Positions 24,601 through 33,188 of a DNA stretch of 64,000 nucleotides are shown here, one piece after another. The stretch comes from Pedobacter nutrimenti (lineage in GTDB: Bacteria > Bacteroidota > Bacteroidia > Sphingobacteriales > Sphingobacteriaceae). Both the position numbers and the translations under genes were made by a program. The notes below the pieces were generated by a model that was not told the origin of the DNA, did not search any database, and saw only the letters and a program-made list of their open reading frames with translations. Position 1 is the stretch's first letter; the number at the start of each line of letters is the position of its first letter. The stretch lies in NCBI RefSeq assembly GCF_003208655.1, contig NZ_QKLU01000002.1, positions 622,285 to 686,284 on the forward strand, read 5' to 3'.

Positions 24601-27592
24601 TGATGCTTACCTCATCTACGGAGGCTGCACAGGCTCCGGTGGCCGAGATGGTCCATTTAAAAGTATAAATTTCACCACTTTTTAAACCGCTCACTTTTGT
24701 TGTCGCCAGTGTTTTATCTGCGAAAACAACACCGGTCTGAGTGGAAGTTAAGGTCCATTCTCCTGTGCCCACCACAGGTGTGTTTCCTTTTAAAGTGTAA
24801 TTGTCGGCATCACAAATGGATTCATCCAGACCGGCATTAGCGGTGGTGACCGCCGGGTCGACTTTAACAGTAAGGGTAACCGCTTCACCTGTACAACCAC
24901 TCGCGGAAACCGGGGTAATCACATAGGTCACTGTTCCCTGGGTGGTGCCGCTGTTGAGCAGAATGTCCTCTATGGAACTTATGGTTAAGGCCACCGGTTG
25001 ATTGGTATTTCCGCTGATACCGGCCGAAGCGGTGCTGGTCCAGGTATATTTTGTTGGACTGAGGTTAGAGCTCAGGGCAATTGCTGCAGATTCCTTGCTG
25101 CAGATGGTTTCTTTGGCTGCTTTCGCACTAAGTACCGGAAGCGGCTTTATGGTTACCGTAAAGGTAAACGTAGGCCCATTACAGCCATTTGCTGTAGGGG
25201 TAATCGTATACACCACCACCGCATCGGCGGTAGCATTCGTATTGGTTAGGGTTTCATTGATGATTCCGTTTCCTGAAGGACTGAAACCTGTGGCATTGCC
25301 ATCTGCATTGGCCGCGGTCCAGCTAAAGGTACTTCCCGGAACAGTAGAGGAAGGGGTGAAGCTGGCTTTGCTGCCGGTACAAATGTTCTGTGCTGTACTT
25401 CCTGCCGGATTATTTCCGGTGTTTTTTGGATAAAAAAGCACGGTCGCTTTATCTTCCACCTTTGCACAGGCCCCGGTGAGCCCGGTGCTGAGTTGCAGGG
25501 TAATGGTCGTAGTACCTGCATCACGCTCTGCATTGGTAGGCGTATAGGTTGTTTTTAGTTTATCCGGGTCGGAAAAGGTACCGCCATTTCCAATCCATTT
25601 GAAAGAAGTATAAGTGCCGTTGGTCACCGTACCTTCCAGGTTAATGTTGGCATCATAACATACCGTACTTGGATCTACGGTGATTTTTGGAACAGGGGAT
25701 TGAGAAAAAGTAAGCTGCTGTGTAGCAGAAACTGTATTACAGGTGTTTTTATGAGTGAGGGTAACCGTATAGGATGTATAGCTTGGAAAATTGATGACCG
25801 GATACTTGCTGTTTGCTGTGCTTGGGGCAACAAAGGTTGCGTCGCCACTTAAAGTCCAGGTGTAAGTGTCAGATAATTCCTTCTCGGTTCCGCTAACTGT
25901 TGTTTTTGTATCTGTGGAAGCAGGGCCAAAAGTATAATTTCCGTTGACACAAAGATTGGCAGGACCCGATAAACTGGCAGTGGGTTCTGCATTGACGATA
26001 ACTTCCTGCGGCAGAGTGGTCACCTCACAGGTTCCTGTTTGAATGCTCAACGTAATGTTATAGGTGCCTTGTTTGTTAAATTTGAACTGTGGAACTGCAC
26101 TACCGCTGCTGGTTCCATTTGCATAGGTAACATTGGCGGACGGTGTAACCGACCAGGTGTATACAGGAGTGGCGTTACAGGTATTGTCAATCACTGAAGT
26201 GTTTGCCGGTGTAAGTGTACCGGGTGTCACACAGATGGTCGTTTTATCTAAAGTAAAGGAAGGTTTAGGCGGGTCCTGGACGCAGATTTCCATTTCAACA
26301 TCATCAGCCTGACAATTGCCGTCACTGGAAGAGGTCAGCTTGATTTTGTGTTTCCCTTTGGTTGTAAATTTGTAAACGAGATTATAACTGAAGGGCTTAA
26401 ACTGTGCAACCAGGACCCCATCGACATACCAGTTGTAATCAACATTATTGGAGCTGCAGCCGGCAGTATTTGTATTGGGCTTTTGACCTGCGGTAGATTC
26501 ATTGGTGAAAGTGACATTGTCCCCGGTACAGGCAATTGCAGGAAAACTAAATTTGTTTACCGGTCTGGTGATGACAATGGCCGTCGTGGAAAGGTTTGTA
26601 CCGATGTCTCCGCAAAAGGGACTTTTTACCCCGACATTAATGCCAAATGCATTGTAAATGGTTTTACTTCCCGAGGTAAAAGTTAATCCGCAGGAAGATT
26701 TGCTAAAGGTATGCGTTACGCTGCCGCTGTTGGAGGAAATATCGCAATAGGTATATTCATTTGTTGTACCATCCCCCCAGTCTATTTTATAGGTATTTCC
26801 GGGGAAATTTGCTTTAATTCCCTTATCCGTTGTTACATCCACCAGATAAGCAAAAAAACCTGTCGGATAACAAACTGTATTTCCACTGGTGGTGGTAAAG
26901 GCGGTAACGGCCAGGTTGTTGATCAAAAAGTAAGCCTGTGTGGCTGTTGTTCCGTTAGCGGTAGCCTTAACAAAAATAGTATAATGGGCCAGCCCCGCGT
27001 TAAAAGTCTGTATGTCACCAACGTTGGTAAAGTTCATTGCGCCCGGAGTACCGGAATTCAGTTCGTTGTTTACTGTTGCAGAAACTGTGCCTGTGCTGGA
27101 GGCATTGGTAAACCTGAAGGAAGTATTGGGGTTGCTGCTGTCGGTATTGCAGGAGCCAAAAGTAAGCGGGTTCGCGTTGATTGTTGCAGGTTGGGTAGAA
27201 GTCAGCGCTGCTTTTACAGCAGTTCCCGCAACAATGGCAAAGGGGCTTGATTCTGTGGAAAAGTCATTGGGGTTACTGGATTTGATCCGGAGTTTATATC
27301 CGGCCCCGGCCGGGGTACCGGTAGGAATGACCCCATTGACAAAAGTCGAATAAAAACCATCATAAAAACCAATTGGTGTTGCCGTAGGCGAAAAAATTCC
27401 GTTTGCATCAGAAAGGTAAAGCTCGAAGCGGTTTCCTATCCCTATGCATTTAGTGGTCCCGATACTAAACGTTGCTGCAATGGTGGAACCCGGTGTGTAT
27501 GGCCCGGGATCGACAGTTCCTATAACCATTTGGGCATGAGAGAGCATCGCACTGCAAAGCAGCAAGATCAGAGCGGGGAGAAGTTTTTTCAT
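21641..27592 (-). CDS. Large PKD/Ig-repeat surface protein with T9SS type B sorting domain
   Basis: A 1983-residue secreted, probably cell-surface protein. A signal peptide (about 1-20, SHAQ) is followed by a long array of beta-sandwich repeats: Ig-like repeats with PxITV and TYxWTxS patterns in the first three quarters, then at least five PKD-like repeats near the C-terminus carrying WDFGNGT / YDFGDGT / WDFGDGT motifs. The last ~100 residues are a gliding-motility-associated type B sorting domain (FVPNSFMPG, MSIFNKWGQTLWE, GWDGTVNGTPAPQGVYFW). T9SS would export it and the adjoining PorP/SprF protein would tether it. Adhesion or matrix formation is likely but inferred. A 16-bp palindrome overlaps its start codon. 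Confidence 0.93.
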   Translation of the reverse strand: MKKLLPALILLLCSAMLSHAQMVIGTVDPGPYTPGSTIAATFSIGTTKCIGIGNRFELYLSDANGIFSPTATPIGFYDGFYSTFVNGVIPTGTPAGAGYKLRIKSSNPNDFSTESSPFAIVAGTAVKAALTSTQPATINANPLTFGSCNTDSSNPNTSFRFTNASSTGTVSATVNNELNSGTPGAMNFTNVGDIQTFNAGLAHYTIFVKATANGTTATQAYFLINNLAVTAFTTTSGNTVCYPTGFFAYLVDVTTDKGIKANFPGNTYKIDWGDGTTNEYTYCDISSNSGSVTHTFSKSSCGLTFTSGSKTIYNAFGINVGVKSPFCGDIGTNLSTTAIVITRPVNKFSFPAIACTGDNVTFTNESTAGQKPNTNTAGCSSNNVDYNWYVDGVLVAQFKPFSYNLVYKFTTKGKHKIKLTSSSDGNCQADDVEMEICVQDPPKPSFTLDKTTICVTPGTLTPANTSVIDNTCNATPVYTWSVTPSANVTYANGTSSGSAVPQFKFNKQGTYNITLSIQTGTCEVTTLPQEVIVNAEPTASLSGPANLCVNGNYTFGPASTDTKTTVSGTEKELSDTYTWTLSGDATFVAPSTANSKYPVINFPSYTSYTVTLTHKNTCNTVSATQQLTFSQSPVPKITVDPSTVCYDANINLEGTVTNGTYTSFKWIGNGGTFSDPDKLKTTYTPTNAERDAGTTTITLQLSTGLTGACAKVEDKATVLFYPKNTGNNPAGSTAQNICTGSKASFTPSSTVPGSTFSWTAANADGNATGFSPSGNGIINETLTNTNATADAVVVYTITPTANGCNGPTFTFTVTIKPLPVLSAKAAKETICSKESAAIALSSNLSPTKYTWTSTASAGISGNTNQPVALTISSIEDILLNSGTTQGTVTYVITPVSASGCTGEAVTLTVKVDPAVTTANAGLDESICDADNYTLKGNTPVVGTGEWTLTSTQTGVVFADKTLATTKVSGLKSGEIYTFKWTISATGACAASVDEVSITVNVPTVPGTTAGDATVCYGKNSGDVKLTGNTGTVLRWESSTDNGVTWLPVSNTTTTLSYSNLLASTLYRAVVQNGSCTMMFSTPSTITVNPATTIADAGKAQILCAAPSTKLDANVPATTESGKWTMVSGDPNVVFTDATDPKTTVTALKAGTNYVFKWTITGSSVCDPSSAELSVKNLPPLNNVISSTSTEVCNGQVISIKGEQQSGGDGSYTYSWESSKDGISWTPISGESGQDLSFSLTETLSFRRTIVSSSCTLISNIIQVIAQPPITKNDITADQTICSGLVPAALNGSVPEGSDGKFNFQWQSSTDGSTWTDISGAVFQNYSPAALTVTTWYRRTVSTIACNGALKNNSNTVKITVNPNAKAEYTYDKDKACTPFKIDAQNLKTVPYPDRNASYTWYADDVQIGTGAVFPGYTITASNTTVVIKLVTTSKLGCKDDEYSHSFSTVQEVVPSFTQSTAKGCGPLLVNFVNTSSSLTGATFKWDFGNGTTSSQTMPSAVTFLPDVTGKDTTYTITLTATTSCGSSSVTAEVFVKAKPRSVFSPSKTVGCSPMKVTFSNTSPGGTNTYYYDFGDGTPPLTKTDKSSVEHTYITTVVKDFVVKMVAENECGRDESSYVIRVSPNTVLPELVVNANEKEGCAPFKVNFYNNSKGANSFKYDFGDGSTMLTRSAPEMVTHTFDKAGTFTVTLTASNGCSDTTTTETIKVLPQPVMDFSADVVLGCPGLVVQFKNTSVDGVAYLWDFGDGTTSNEFEPKHIYSGDQEYYTVTLSATNALGCSNTLIKNQYIHIVQPPVARFNVVPSTVISIPNYTFRFEDESTNSPSIWQWDFGDKIQSALKNPSHTYADTGTYVVTLRVMNQQGCFTTTFKKVTIVGVPGYLFVPNSFMPGSETPELREFKAKGSGIKTWRMSIFNKWGQTLWETTKLDEGRPVEGWDGTVNGTPAPQGVYFWKIDVELINGTEWKGMTYDSSAPKKTGAIHLIR

Positions 27593-27635
27593 ATTGTTGC
27601 AACAATAATGTAAAATTATTCAATTTTTTGCAACA
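27592..27635. promoter_or_regulatory. Palindrome and direct repeat at the start of the giant T9SS gene
   Basis: TATTGTTGCAACAATA (27592-27607) is a perfect 16-bp palindrome that includes the first base of the start codon. The octamer TTGCAACA within it (27597-27604) recurs at 27628-27635, 31 bases away, about three helical turns. This arrangement could be an operator or an mRNA structure that hides the start region. No protein is known to bind it. Confidence 0.4.
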
Positions 27636-27670
27636 CTTATACTAAAGCCCGGAATACTTTAAGAAATAAT

Positions 27671-27700
27671 TAAAAAGCCCCGCAAATTTTGCGGGGCTTT
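27671..27700 (-). terminator. Intrinsic terminator of groESL
   Basis: AAAGCCCCGCAAA pairs with the TTTGCGGGGCTTT arm (27674-27700), and on the minus strand the stem runs into TTTTTA. It lies about 30 bases after the groL stop. Confidence 0.9.
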
Positions 27701-27728
27701 CCTAAAACTTAATGATAATTGAGGGAAA

Positions 27729-29372
27729 TTACATCATTCCACCCATACCACCACCGCCCATTGGAGGCATACCAGCGCCAGCACCGGCATTATCTTCAGG
27801 ATCATCAGCCAACACACACTCTGTTGTCAACAACATTGCGGCAATAGAAGCTGCATTTTCCAAAGCCACACGGCCTACTTTAGTTGGATCAATTACACCG
27901 GCAGCAATCAGGTTTTCATATACATCAGTACGTGCATTGTAACCAAAATCAGCTTTGCCTTCTTTAACTTTCTGAACAACGATAGAACCTTCAATACCTG
28001 CATTCTCGCAGATTTGACGTAAAGGCTCTTCTACAGCACGTTTCACGATTGCGATACCTGTAGTTTCGTCTTCATTTAAACCTTTCATACCTTCCAATGC
28101 TTCGATGGCACGGATAAAGGCAACACCACCACCTGCAACGATACCTTCTTCAACAGCCGCACGGGTTGCATGTAAAGCATCATCAACACGGTCTTTTTTC
28201 TCTTTCATTTCAACCTCAGAAGCCGCACCTACATAAAGAACAGCAACACCACCAGCAAGTTTCGCCAGACGTTCCTGTAATTTTTCTTTATCGTAATCAG
28301 ATGTTGTGGTCTCAATCTGAGCTTTAATCTGGTTTACGCGGGCTTTGATGTCTTCTGACTGGCCTGCACCATTGATTACAGTTGTGTTGTCTTTATCAAC
28401 TACAACTTTTTCTGCAGTACCTAAATAAGTCAGATCTGCATTTTCTAATTTATAACCTCTTTCTTCAGAGATCACTGTACCACCTGTTAAGATCGCAATG
28501 TCTTCCAGCATGGCTTTTCTACGGTCACCGAATCCAGGGGCTTTAACTGCAACTACTTTCAGGGAACCACGGATTTTATTGACAACCAAAGTGGCCAAAG
28601 CTTCTCCATCCAGGTCTTCTGCAATGATCAGCAAAGGTTTTCCGGTTTGAACTTGTTTTTCCAGAATTGGAAGCAATTCTTTCATGTTGCTGATCTTTTT
28701 ATCATAGATCAGGATGTAAGGATTTTCCAGTTCTGCTTCCATTTTGTCTGCATTGGTTACAAAATACGGAGACAGGTAACCACGGTCAAATTGCATACCT
28801 TCTACTGTTTTTACTTCAGTTTCAGTACCTTTTGCTTCTTCTACAGTGATTACGCCATCTTTACCTACTTTACCCATCGCTTCAGCAATCAGAGAACCGA
28901 TTACTTCGTCGTTGTTTGCAGAAATAGAGGCAACCTGTTTAATTTTATTGTTGTCTTCACCAACAGTTTGTGACTGTGATTTTAAGTTTTCTACAATAGC
29001 AGCAACCGCTTTGTCAATACCGCGTTTCAAATCCATAGGGTTTGCGCCGGCAGCAACGTTTTTAATACCAGCAGTTACGATGGCCTGGGCAAGAACAGTT
29101 GCAGTTGTGGTTCCGTCACCTGCAATATCAGCAGTTTTAGAAGCCACTTCTTTCACCATCTGGGCACCCATGTTTTCAATCGGATCTTTCAGTTCAATTT
29201 CTTTGGCAACAGTAACACCATCTTTGGTCACTGCAGGTGAACCGAATTTTTTATCGATAATTACGTTACGTCCTTTAGGACCTAAAGTTACTTTTACAGC
29301 ATTGGCCAAAGTGTCCACACCTTTTTTCAGGGCGTCACGGGCTTCTACATTATATTTTACTTGTTTTGACAT
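27729..29372 (-). CDS. groL: Chaperonin GroEL (60 kDa subunit)
   Basis: The 547-residue large chaperonin subunit, forming a double-ring ATP-driven folding chamber with GroES. Visible family blocks: [13 protein letters not shown], the ATP-site [33 protein letters not shown], and the flexible C-terminal tail GGGGMGGMM. Length is normal. It follows groS by 64 bases and ends at a strong terminator. No CIRCE element precedes the operon. Confidence 0.98.
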   Translation of the reverse strand: MSKQVKYNVEARDALKKGVDTLANAVKVTLGPKGRNVIIDKKFGSPAVTKDGVTVAKEIELKDPIENMGAQMVKEVASKTADIAGDGTTTATVLAQAIVTAGIKNVAAGANPMDLKRGIDKAVAAIVENLKSQSQTVGEDNNKIKQVASISANNDEVIGSLIAEAMGKVGKDGVITVEEAKGTETEVKTVEGMQFDRGYLSPYFVTNADKMEAELENPYILIYDKKISNMKELLPILEKQVQTGKPLLIIAEDLDGEALATLVVNKIRGSLKVVAVKAPGFGDRRKAMLEDIAILTGGTVISEERGYKLENADLTYLGTAEKVVVDKDNTTVINGAGQSEDIKARVNQIKAQIETTTSDYDKEKLQERLAKLAGGVAVLYVGAASEVEMKEKKDRVDDALHATRAAVEEGIVAGGGVAFIRAIEALEGMKGLNEDETTGIAIVKRAVEEPLRQICENAGIEGSIVVQKVKEGKADFGYNARTDVYENLIAAGVIDPTKVGRVALENAASIAAMLLTTECVLADDPEDNAGAGAGMPPMGGGGMGGMM

Positions 29373-29436
29373 TTTCTTTTTTTAATTAATGTTTAGAAAA
29401 TATGATCCGGGAACCGGTCATCTTTCGGTTTATCTA

Positions 29437-29730
29437 CTAAAGTGTTCCTAAAATATCAGAATCTCTCATGATTAAATACTCTTTACCTTCGATGGTAACT
29501 TCAGTACCGCCATATTTGCTGTACAATACCTGATCTCCAACTTTAACGCTTAAAGGGATTAAATTTCCGGTCTGGTCTGCATATTTACCTGGTCCAACAG
29601 CGACTACAATTCCTTGCTGAGGTTTTTCTTTGGCGGTATCAGGGATATAAATACCAGAAGCTGTTTTTTCTTCTGCAGCAGCAGCTTCAACAACTACTCT
29701 ATCTGCATTAGGTTTAAAGTTTAAAGCCAT
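29437..29730 (-). CDS. groS: Co-chaperonin GroES
   Basis: A 97-residue lid subunit. Typical features are the N-terminal [12 protein letters not shown], the mobile loop [19 protein letters not shown], and the [14 protein letters not shown] block. It heads the groS-groL operon. Upstream sequence holds a TAAATTTG box and a 15-bp palindrome (29787-29801) instead of the usual heat-shock CIRCE repeat. Confidence 0.98.
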   Translation of the reverse strand: MALNFKPNADRVVVEAAAAEEKTASGIYIPDTAKEKPQQGIVVAVGPGKYADQTGNLIPLSVKVGDQVLYSKYGGTEVTIEGKEYLIMRDSDILGTL

Positions 29731-29786
29731 AACTTATTATTAAATTTTAATTTTAAGATGAATGTGTAAACCGTATATCATACGTG

Positions 29787-29801
29787 CTGATGTTACATCA
29801 G
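29787..29801. promoter_or_regulatory. 15-bp palindrome in the groES leader
   Basis: CTGATGTTACATCAG is a perfect inverted repeat (7-bp arms, single central base). It lies between the -7-like box and the groS start, about 57 bases before the ATG. Its central 11 bases, GATGTTACATC, occur once more at 40569-40579 before the dipeptidyl-peptidase gene. It may be a repressor site or an mRNA hairpin. Confidence 0.4.
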
Positions 29802-29827
29802 TTTTTATGCCAAGGGCAATTACTTGC

Positions 29828-29835
29828 CAAATTTA
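29828..29835 (-). promoter_or_regulatory. TAnnTTTG -7 box upstream of groES
   Basis: TAAATTTG on the minus strand matches the Bacteroidota -7 consensus, about 98 bases before the groS ATG. No good -33 TTG was found. A short inverted repeat GGCAA-GTAA-TTGCC overlaps its downstream edge. Confidence 0.4.
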
Positions 29836-29894
29836 CACCGACTTGTCAGCTAATGGTTTTGGGCCTGGGAAATTTTGTGTCAGAGTGGCAGAAT

Positions 29895-29932
29895 GAAAAA
29901 AGCCCGTTAAGAAATGAATCCTAACGGGCCTT
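29895..29932 (-). terminator. Terminator after secG
   Basis: GCCCGTTA (29902-29909) pairs with TAACGGGC (29922-29929); on the minus strand the stem is followed by a run of T. It closes the miaB-to-secG operon ahead of the groESL promoter region. Confidence 0.85.
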
Positions 29933-29949
29933 GTTCTATTTTAAACTGC

Positions 29950-30300
29950 TTATTTAGCAGGTTTTGTCTGATTTGCAGGTGCAGGTGCTGGTTTTTGACC
30001 GGCAGGGGCCTGGTTGATCGGAGAAGGTGTAGGTGTTTTGTCCAGTAAATGCTGGATTTTTGAATCAGTGCTTCCTGTACTTCCGCTTTTTGCAATGGTG
30101 GTAATGGACAAGGAGATCACAACGATCAGTGTCAGAAATATCCAGGTTCCTTTTTCCAGAACATCGCCTGTGCGTTGAACACCGAACATATTACTTCCTG
30201 AACCACCAGTGGCCAGGCCTCCACCTTTAGGATTTTGTATCAATACAAATAACCCAAGAGCAAGGCAAACAATGATCAATAAAATAATTAAAAAAATCAT
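29950..30300 (-). CDS. secG: Preprotein translocase subunit SecG
   Basis: A 116-residue inner-membrane subunit of the SecYEG channel. Two hydrophobic segments (about 2-21 and 53-71) flank the conserved loop QNPKGGGLATGGSGSNMFGVQRTGD. The C-terminal ~35 residues are a P/A/Q-rich tail usual in Bacteroidota SecG. It lies 14 bases after the TPR-like gene and ends at a hairpin terminator. Confidence 0.95.
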   Translation of the reverse strand: MIFLIILLIIVCLALGLFVLIQNPKGGGLATGGSGSNMFGVQRTGDVLEKGTWIFLTLIVVISLSITTIAKSGSTGSTDSKIQHLLDKTPTPSPINQAPAGQKPAPAPANQTKPAK

Positions 30301-30314
30301 AATGGTTTATCTAG

Positions 30315-31337
30315 TTAAATTTTCTTTTCTAAAGATTGGATAAGGTCGGCAAAGTAACGGCTTTTTTCTGGAAACTTCAAACTTAATTTTTGATAAGTAT
30401 CTATTGCCTTGTGATAAAGCATTTGCTCTATATATATTTTAGCCAGGGTTTCCGAGACCAGGTCATTCTGGTCTTCCGCGCTTTTTTTTGCTTTGTTTTC
30501 GTTGTCGATCTGCTCGGCTTTTGGCGGGCTGATCTGTGGGTCCTTTTTCAGGAAGCTGTCAATAATTTCTGTTTCCTTATGATCGGGATGTTTGCTTCCA
30601 GGGGTGTTGTTGATGACCTCTTCTGCATTAAAAGGACTTTGAATGTGGAAAATATGTTCTACATATTGCTGTTGAAGCTCCCCGGGATTATTCTTTTTAG
30701 GGGAAGCATAAGGCTGAAAAACCGATTGGTGTTCTTTGCGGGTTTTCGCCAGCCACCATAAAAAAGTATAAGGAAGGCTGTCGTCGTGATAATTGCTAAC
30801 GCTGACAGGGTCCTGCTTTTCTGTGGATGGCTCTTCCACGGCGGGTTCAGTTGCGGGTTCTTCAGAGCCGAATTTCTTTTCAAAGGCAAAAAAATCGGCA
30901 GAAATACTTTCCAGCACAAAATCATCCTCAATCGTTTCTATTTTGGAAGAAGGATCTTCAGTGGAAAAGGCCGGTTTAAAATGATCGATGTCCAGCTCGG
31001 AAATTTCTTCGTAGACCTCCTGGCTTTCTTCCTGTACATCTACTACCGGTTGTGAAGGCACCGTCTTTTTTTCTATGATTTCAAAACCCTGCAGCTGAGG
31101 GTAGTCTTTTTGCCGGAGTACTTTGTGTAGCAAAAGTCCGTTGGCGTACAGGGCCGCAGCAGCATTGGATACCTGATCTTCCCCTTGTGCTGCTTTGGCA
31201 AGCAACAGGCGGGCAGGCTGAAAATATGGAAAACGCCGGGTCAGGTCTTCTAATAAAGAAACATCCTGCTGTCCCGTTTTATGAGGTTCAGCAAGTAATA
31301 CCGAAAGTCTTTCTTTGTTGTTGTTTTCCAGCTCCAC
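30315..31337 (-). CDS. Conserved hypothetical protein with C-terminal TPR-like helices
   Basis: A 340-residue soluble protein with no signal peptide. The N-terminal ~95 residues are helical (SLLEDLTRRFPYFQPARLLLAKAAQ), the middle (about 110-290) is acidic and low in complexity, and the last ~45 residues form a tetratricopeptide-like pair (SETLAKIYIEQMLYHKAIDTYQKL). The order lptE, this gene, secG is familiar from other Bacteroidota. The function is not known to me. An envelope-assembly scaffold is one possibility suggested only by the neighbours. Confidence 0.8.
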   Translation of the reverse strand: MELENNNKERLSVLLAEPHKTGQQDVSLLEDLTRRFPYFQPARLLLAKAAQGEDQVSNAAAALYANGLLLHKVLRQKDYPQLQGFEIIEKKTVPSQPVVDVQEESQEVYEEISELDIDHFKPAFSTEDPSSKIETIEDDFVLESISADFFAFEKKFGSEEPATEPAVEEPSTEKQDPVSVSNYHDDSLPYTFLWWLAKTRKEHQSVFQPYASPKKNNPGELQQQYVEHIFHIQSPFNAEEVINNTPGSKHPDHKETEIIDSFLKKDPQISPPKAEQIDNENKAKKSAEDQNDLVSETLAKIYIEQMLYHKAIDTYQKLSLKFPEKSRYFADLIQSLEKKI

Positions 31338-31392
31338 GATGCTAAGTTAAGGATTGAAATTCATTTTCAGGAACGTCAGGGCCTGCTTTGAT

Positions 31393-31902
31393 TTACCATT
31401 GGGCAAAAGCCCTGTTAAAAATATCTTCGGTAAGCATCACATTGATGTCCTTAATGAGCTGGGGTTCAAGAGACTGGTAGTTTGCCCCGTTGAGCACAAA
31501 GTTTTTAAACCTGGTGAAGCTTTCTTCAAAGCTTTGTTTAGGGTTCAGGTTGTTGGTGTACTTAACGGCTACGGTAATGGTCAACCTACTGGTTCCCTGA
31601 GTGAGCTGCCTGTTGTCTGTGGTGGATACCTGCGAAACGTCATAACCTGTAATCCGGCCTTCCATAACGGCATCGGCATCTCCCTGCTGGGTAAGGCTTA
31701 AGCTGGTCTGGGTACGGATCCTGGTTTTAAGATCTTCTGTAAAAGACTGGCTCAGCGTGGGTACCACCAGCTGGGCGTTGTTTTCAAAAAAAGGAATGGA
31801 TATGGTTTTCATGTTCGGCGGGATGGAGGCCCCATTGAACTTTACCGTGCAGGAATTAAAGCTGAGCATCACCACCAGCAGTACTAAAGATAATCTTTTC
31901 AT
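31393..31902 (-). CDS. lptE: LptE family LPS-assembly lipoprotein
   Basis: A 169-residue outer-membrane lipoprotein. Signal and lipobox are MKRLSLVLLVVMLSFNSC, with the acylated Cys at residue 18. The mature part has the LptE/RlpB-like fold cues: NMKTISIPFFENNAQ, SFTEDLKTRIRTQTSL, and a beta-rich middle GRITGYDVSQVSTT. It would hold LptD and help place LPS in the outer leaflet. It lies between the sigma-54 activator gene and the TPR-like gene in the same direction. Confidence 0.85.
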   Translation of the reverse strand: MKRLSLVLLVVMLSFNSCTVKFNGASIPPNMKTISIPFFENNAQLVVPTLSQSFTEDLKTRIRTQTSLSLTQQGDADAVMEGRITGYDVSQVSTTDNRQLTQGTSRLTITVAVKYTNNLNPKQSFEESFTRFKNFVLNGANYQSLEPQLIKDINVMLTEDIFNRAFAQW

Positions 31903-31953
31903 CCGTTTTATTTATTGCTCTTCATTTGTCAGATGGATCCGGCACCGGATTCA

Positions 31954-33186
31954 TCAGTTCAGGTTCAGTTCTTTGATTTTTCTGTATAAGGTGCGTTCAG
32001 AAATGCCCAGCTCCTGAGCTGCAAACTTCCTTTTACCTTTATGTTTTTTGAGCGCTTTTTTGATCAGGTCCGATTCCTTGTCAATTAAAGATAAAGATTC
32101 TTCAATTTCTTCTGCATCATGGGCATAATTATATTCTACCGGGGCATTTGGAATGGGCTTTTTAATGGTCAGGGTAGGTTCCATGCCTGAACTTAATTCT
32201 GCTTCCTGATAAAGCTGGTTGATGAAATGCGGGTTGTCGGCTACAATATGTGAGGTGTTGCCTCCGCTTTGAATGATTTCTGCAACCAACTTTTTGAGCT
32301 CCATCATGTCCTTTTTCATGTCAAAGAGCACTTTGTAAAGGATGTCCCTTTCCGTAAAATCTTCCTTTGACTGTTGTCCGGTCAGGGCCGGAAGATTGGT
32401 GGCACTTTCATTAGGGATATAATTGAGCAGGGCCTGGGCCGTTACATTACGTTCTTTTTCCAGTACACAAATTTGTTCGGCAATGTTTTTAAGCTGACGC
32501 ACATTTCCCGGCCAGCTGTAATTGCTCAACATCTGTATGGCCGAGGGGTCCAGTTGGATGCCCGGGCTGCGGTACTTATCACTGAAGTCTGCAGAAAATT
32601 TACGAAACAGCAGGTAAATGTCCTCTTTGCGTTCATGCAGGGCAGGAATTCTCAAAGGCACTGTATTTAACCTGTAATAAAGATCTTCCCTGAATTTTCC
32701 GGATTTTACGCGGTTGTAAACATCCACATTGGTCGCTGCAATAATCCTTACATCGGTTTTCTGGACTTTGGAAGAACCCACACGAAGGTATTCCCCGCTT
32801 TCCAGGATCCTAAGTAAGCGGGCCTGGGTGCCCAGAGGAAGTTCTGCCACCTCATCCAGAAAAATCGTTCCGCCATTGGCGACCTCAAAATAACCTTTTC
32901 TGGCCTCGTGTGCCCCGGTAAAGGAGCCCTTCTCGTGACCAAACAATTCAGAGTCGATGGTGCCCTCGGGGATGGCGCCACAGTTTACAGCGATAAAAGC
33001 CCCGTGTTTTCTGGCACTGAGTTGGTGTATAATGTGTGAAAAGACCTCTTTACCACTTCCGCTTTCACCCGTAATCAATACGGACATATCGGTTGGGGCA
33101 ACCTGTCTTGCAATATCTATGGCCCGGTTTAAAAGAGGCGAGCCCCCGATAATACCAAAGCGGTTTTTAATGTCTTGTATATCCAT
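31954..33186 (-). CDS. Sigma-54-dependent AAA+ transcriptional activator without a receiver domain
   Basis: About 410 residues. The sigma-54 interaction AAA+ domain starts almost at the N-terminus: Walker A GESGSGKE, the sigma-54-contact loop as GSFTGA, Walker B GGTIFLDEVAEL, and the arginine-finger region YRLNTVPLRIPALHER. A linker of about 80 residues follows, then a Fis-type helix-turn-helix at the C-terminus (RKFAAQELGISERTLYRKI). There is no receiver, GAF or PAS domain, so activity is probably controlled by level or by partner proteins. The frame is open to 33228, but the ATG at 33186 (MDIQDIKNRFG) sits two bases after the miaB stop and is preferred. Confidence 0.92.
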   Translation of the reverse strand: MDIQDIKNRFGIIGGSPLLNRAIDIARQVAPTDMSVLITGESGSGKEVFSHIIHQLSARKHGAFIAVNCGAIPEGTIDSELFGHEKGSFTGAHEARKGYFEVANGGTIFLDEVAELPLGTQARLLRILESGEYLRVGSSKVQKTDVRIIAATNVDVYNRVKSGKFREDLYYRLNTVPLRIPALHERKEDIYLLFRKFSADFSDKYRSPGIQLDPSAIQMLSNYSWPGNVRQLKNIAEQICVLEKERNVTAQALLNYIPNESATNLPALTGQQSKEDFTERDILYKVLFDMKKDMMELKKLVAEIIQSGGNTSHIVADNPHFINQLYQEAELSSGMEPTLTIKKPIPNAPVEYNYAHDAEEIEESLSLIDKESDLIKKALKKHKGKRKFAAQELGISERTLYRKIKELNLN

Positions 33187-33188
33187 AA

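Noticed and set aside
21641..27592. Several long opposite-strand open frames inside the giant gene
   Set aside because: They are shadows of the strongly biased repeat coding and have no starts, signals or family features.
29813..29835. Sigma-54 promoter-like TTGGCAAGTAATTGCC before groES
   Set aside because: The GG and GC are nine bases apart rather than ten, so the spacing is off by one; the TAnnTTTG box is a better candidate.
29731..29840. CIRCE/HrcA heat-shock operator upstream of groES
   Set aside because: The consensus TTAGCACTC-N9-GAGTGCTAA is not present.
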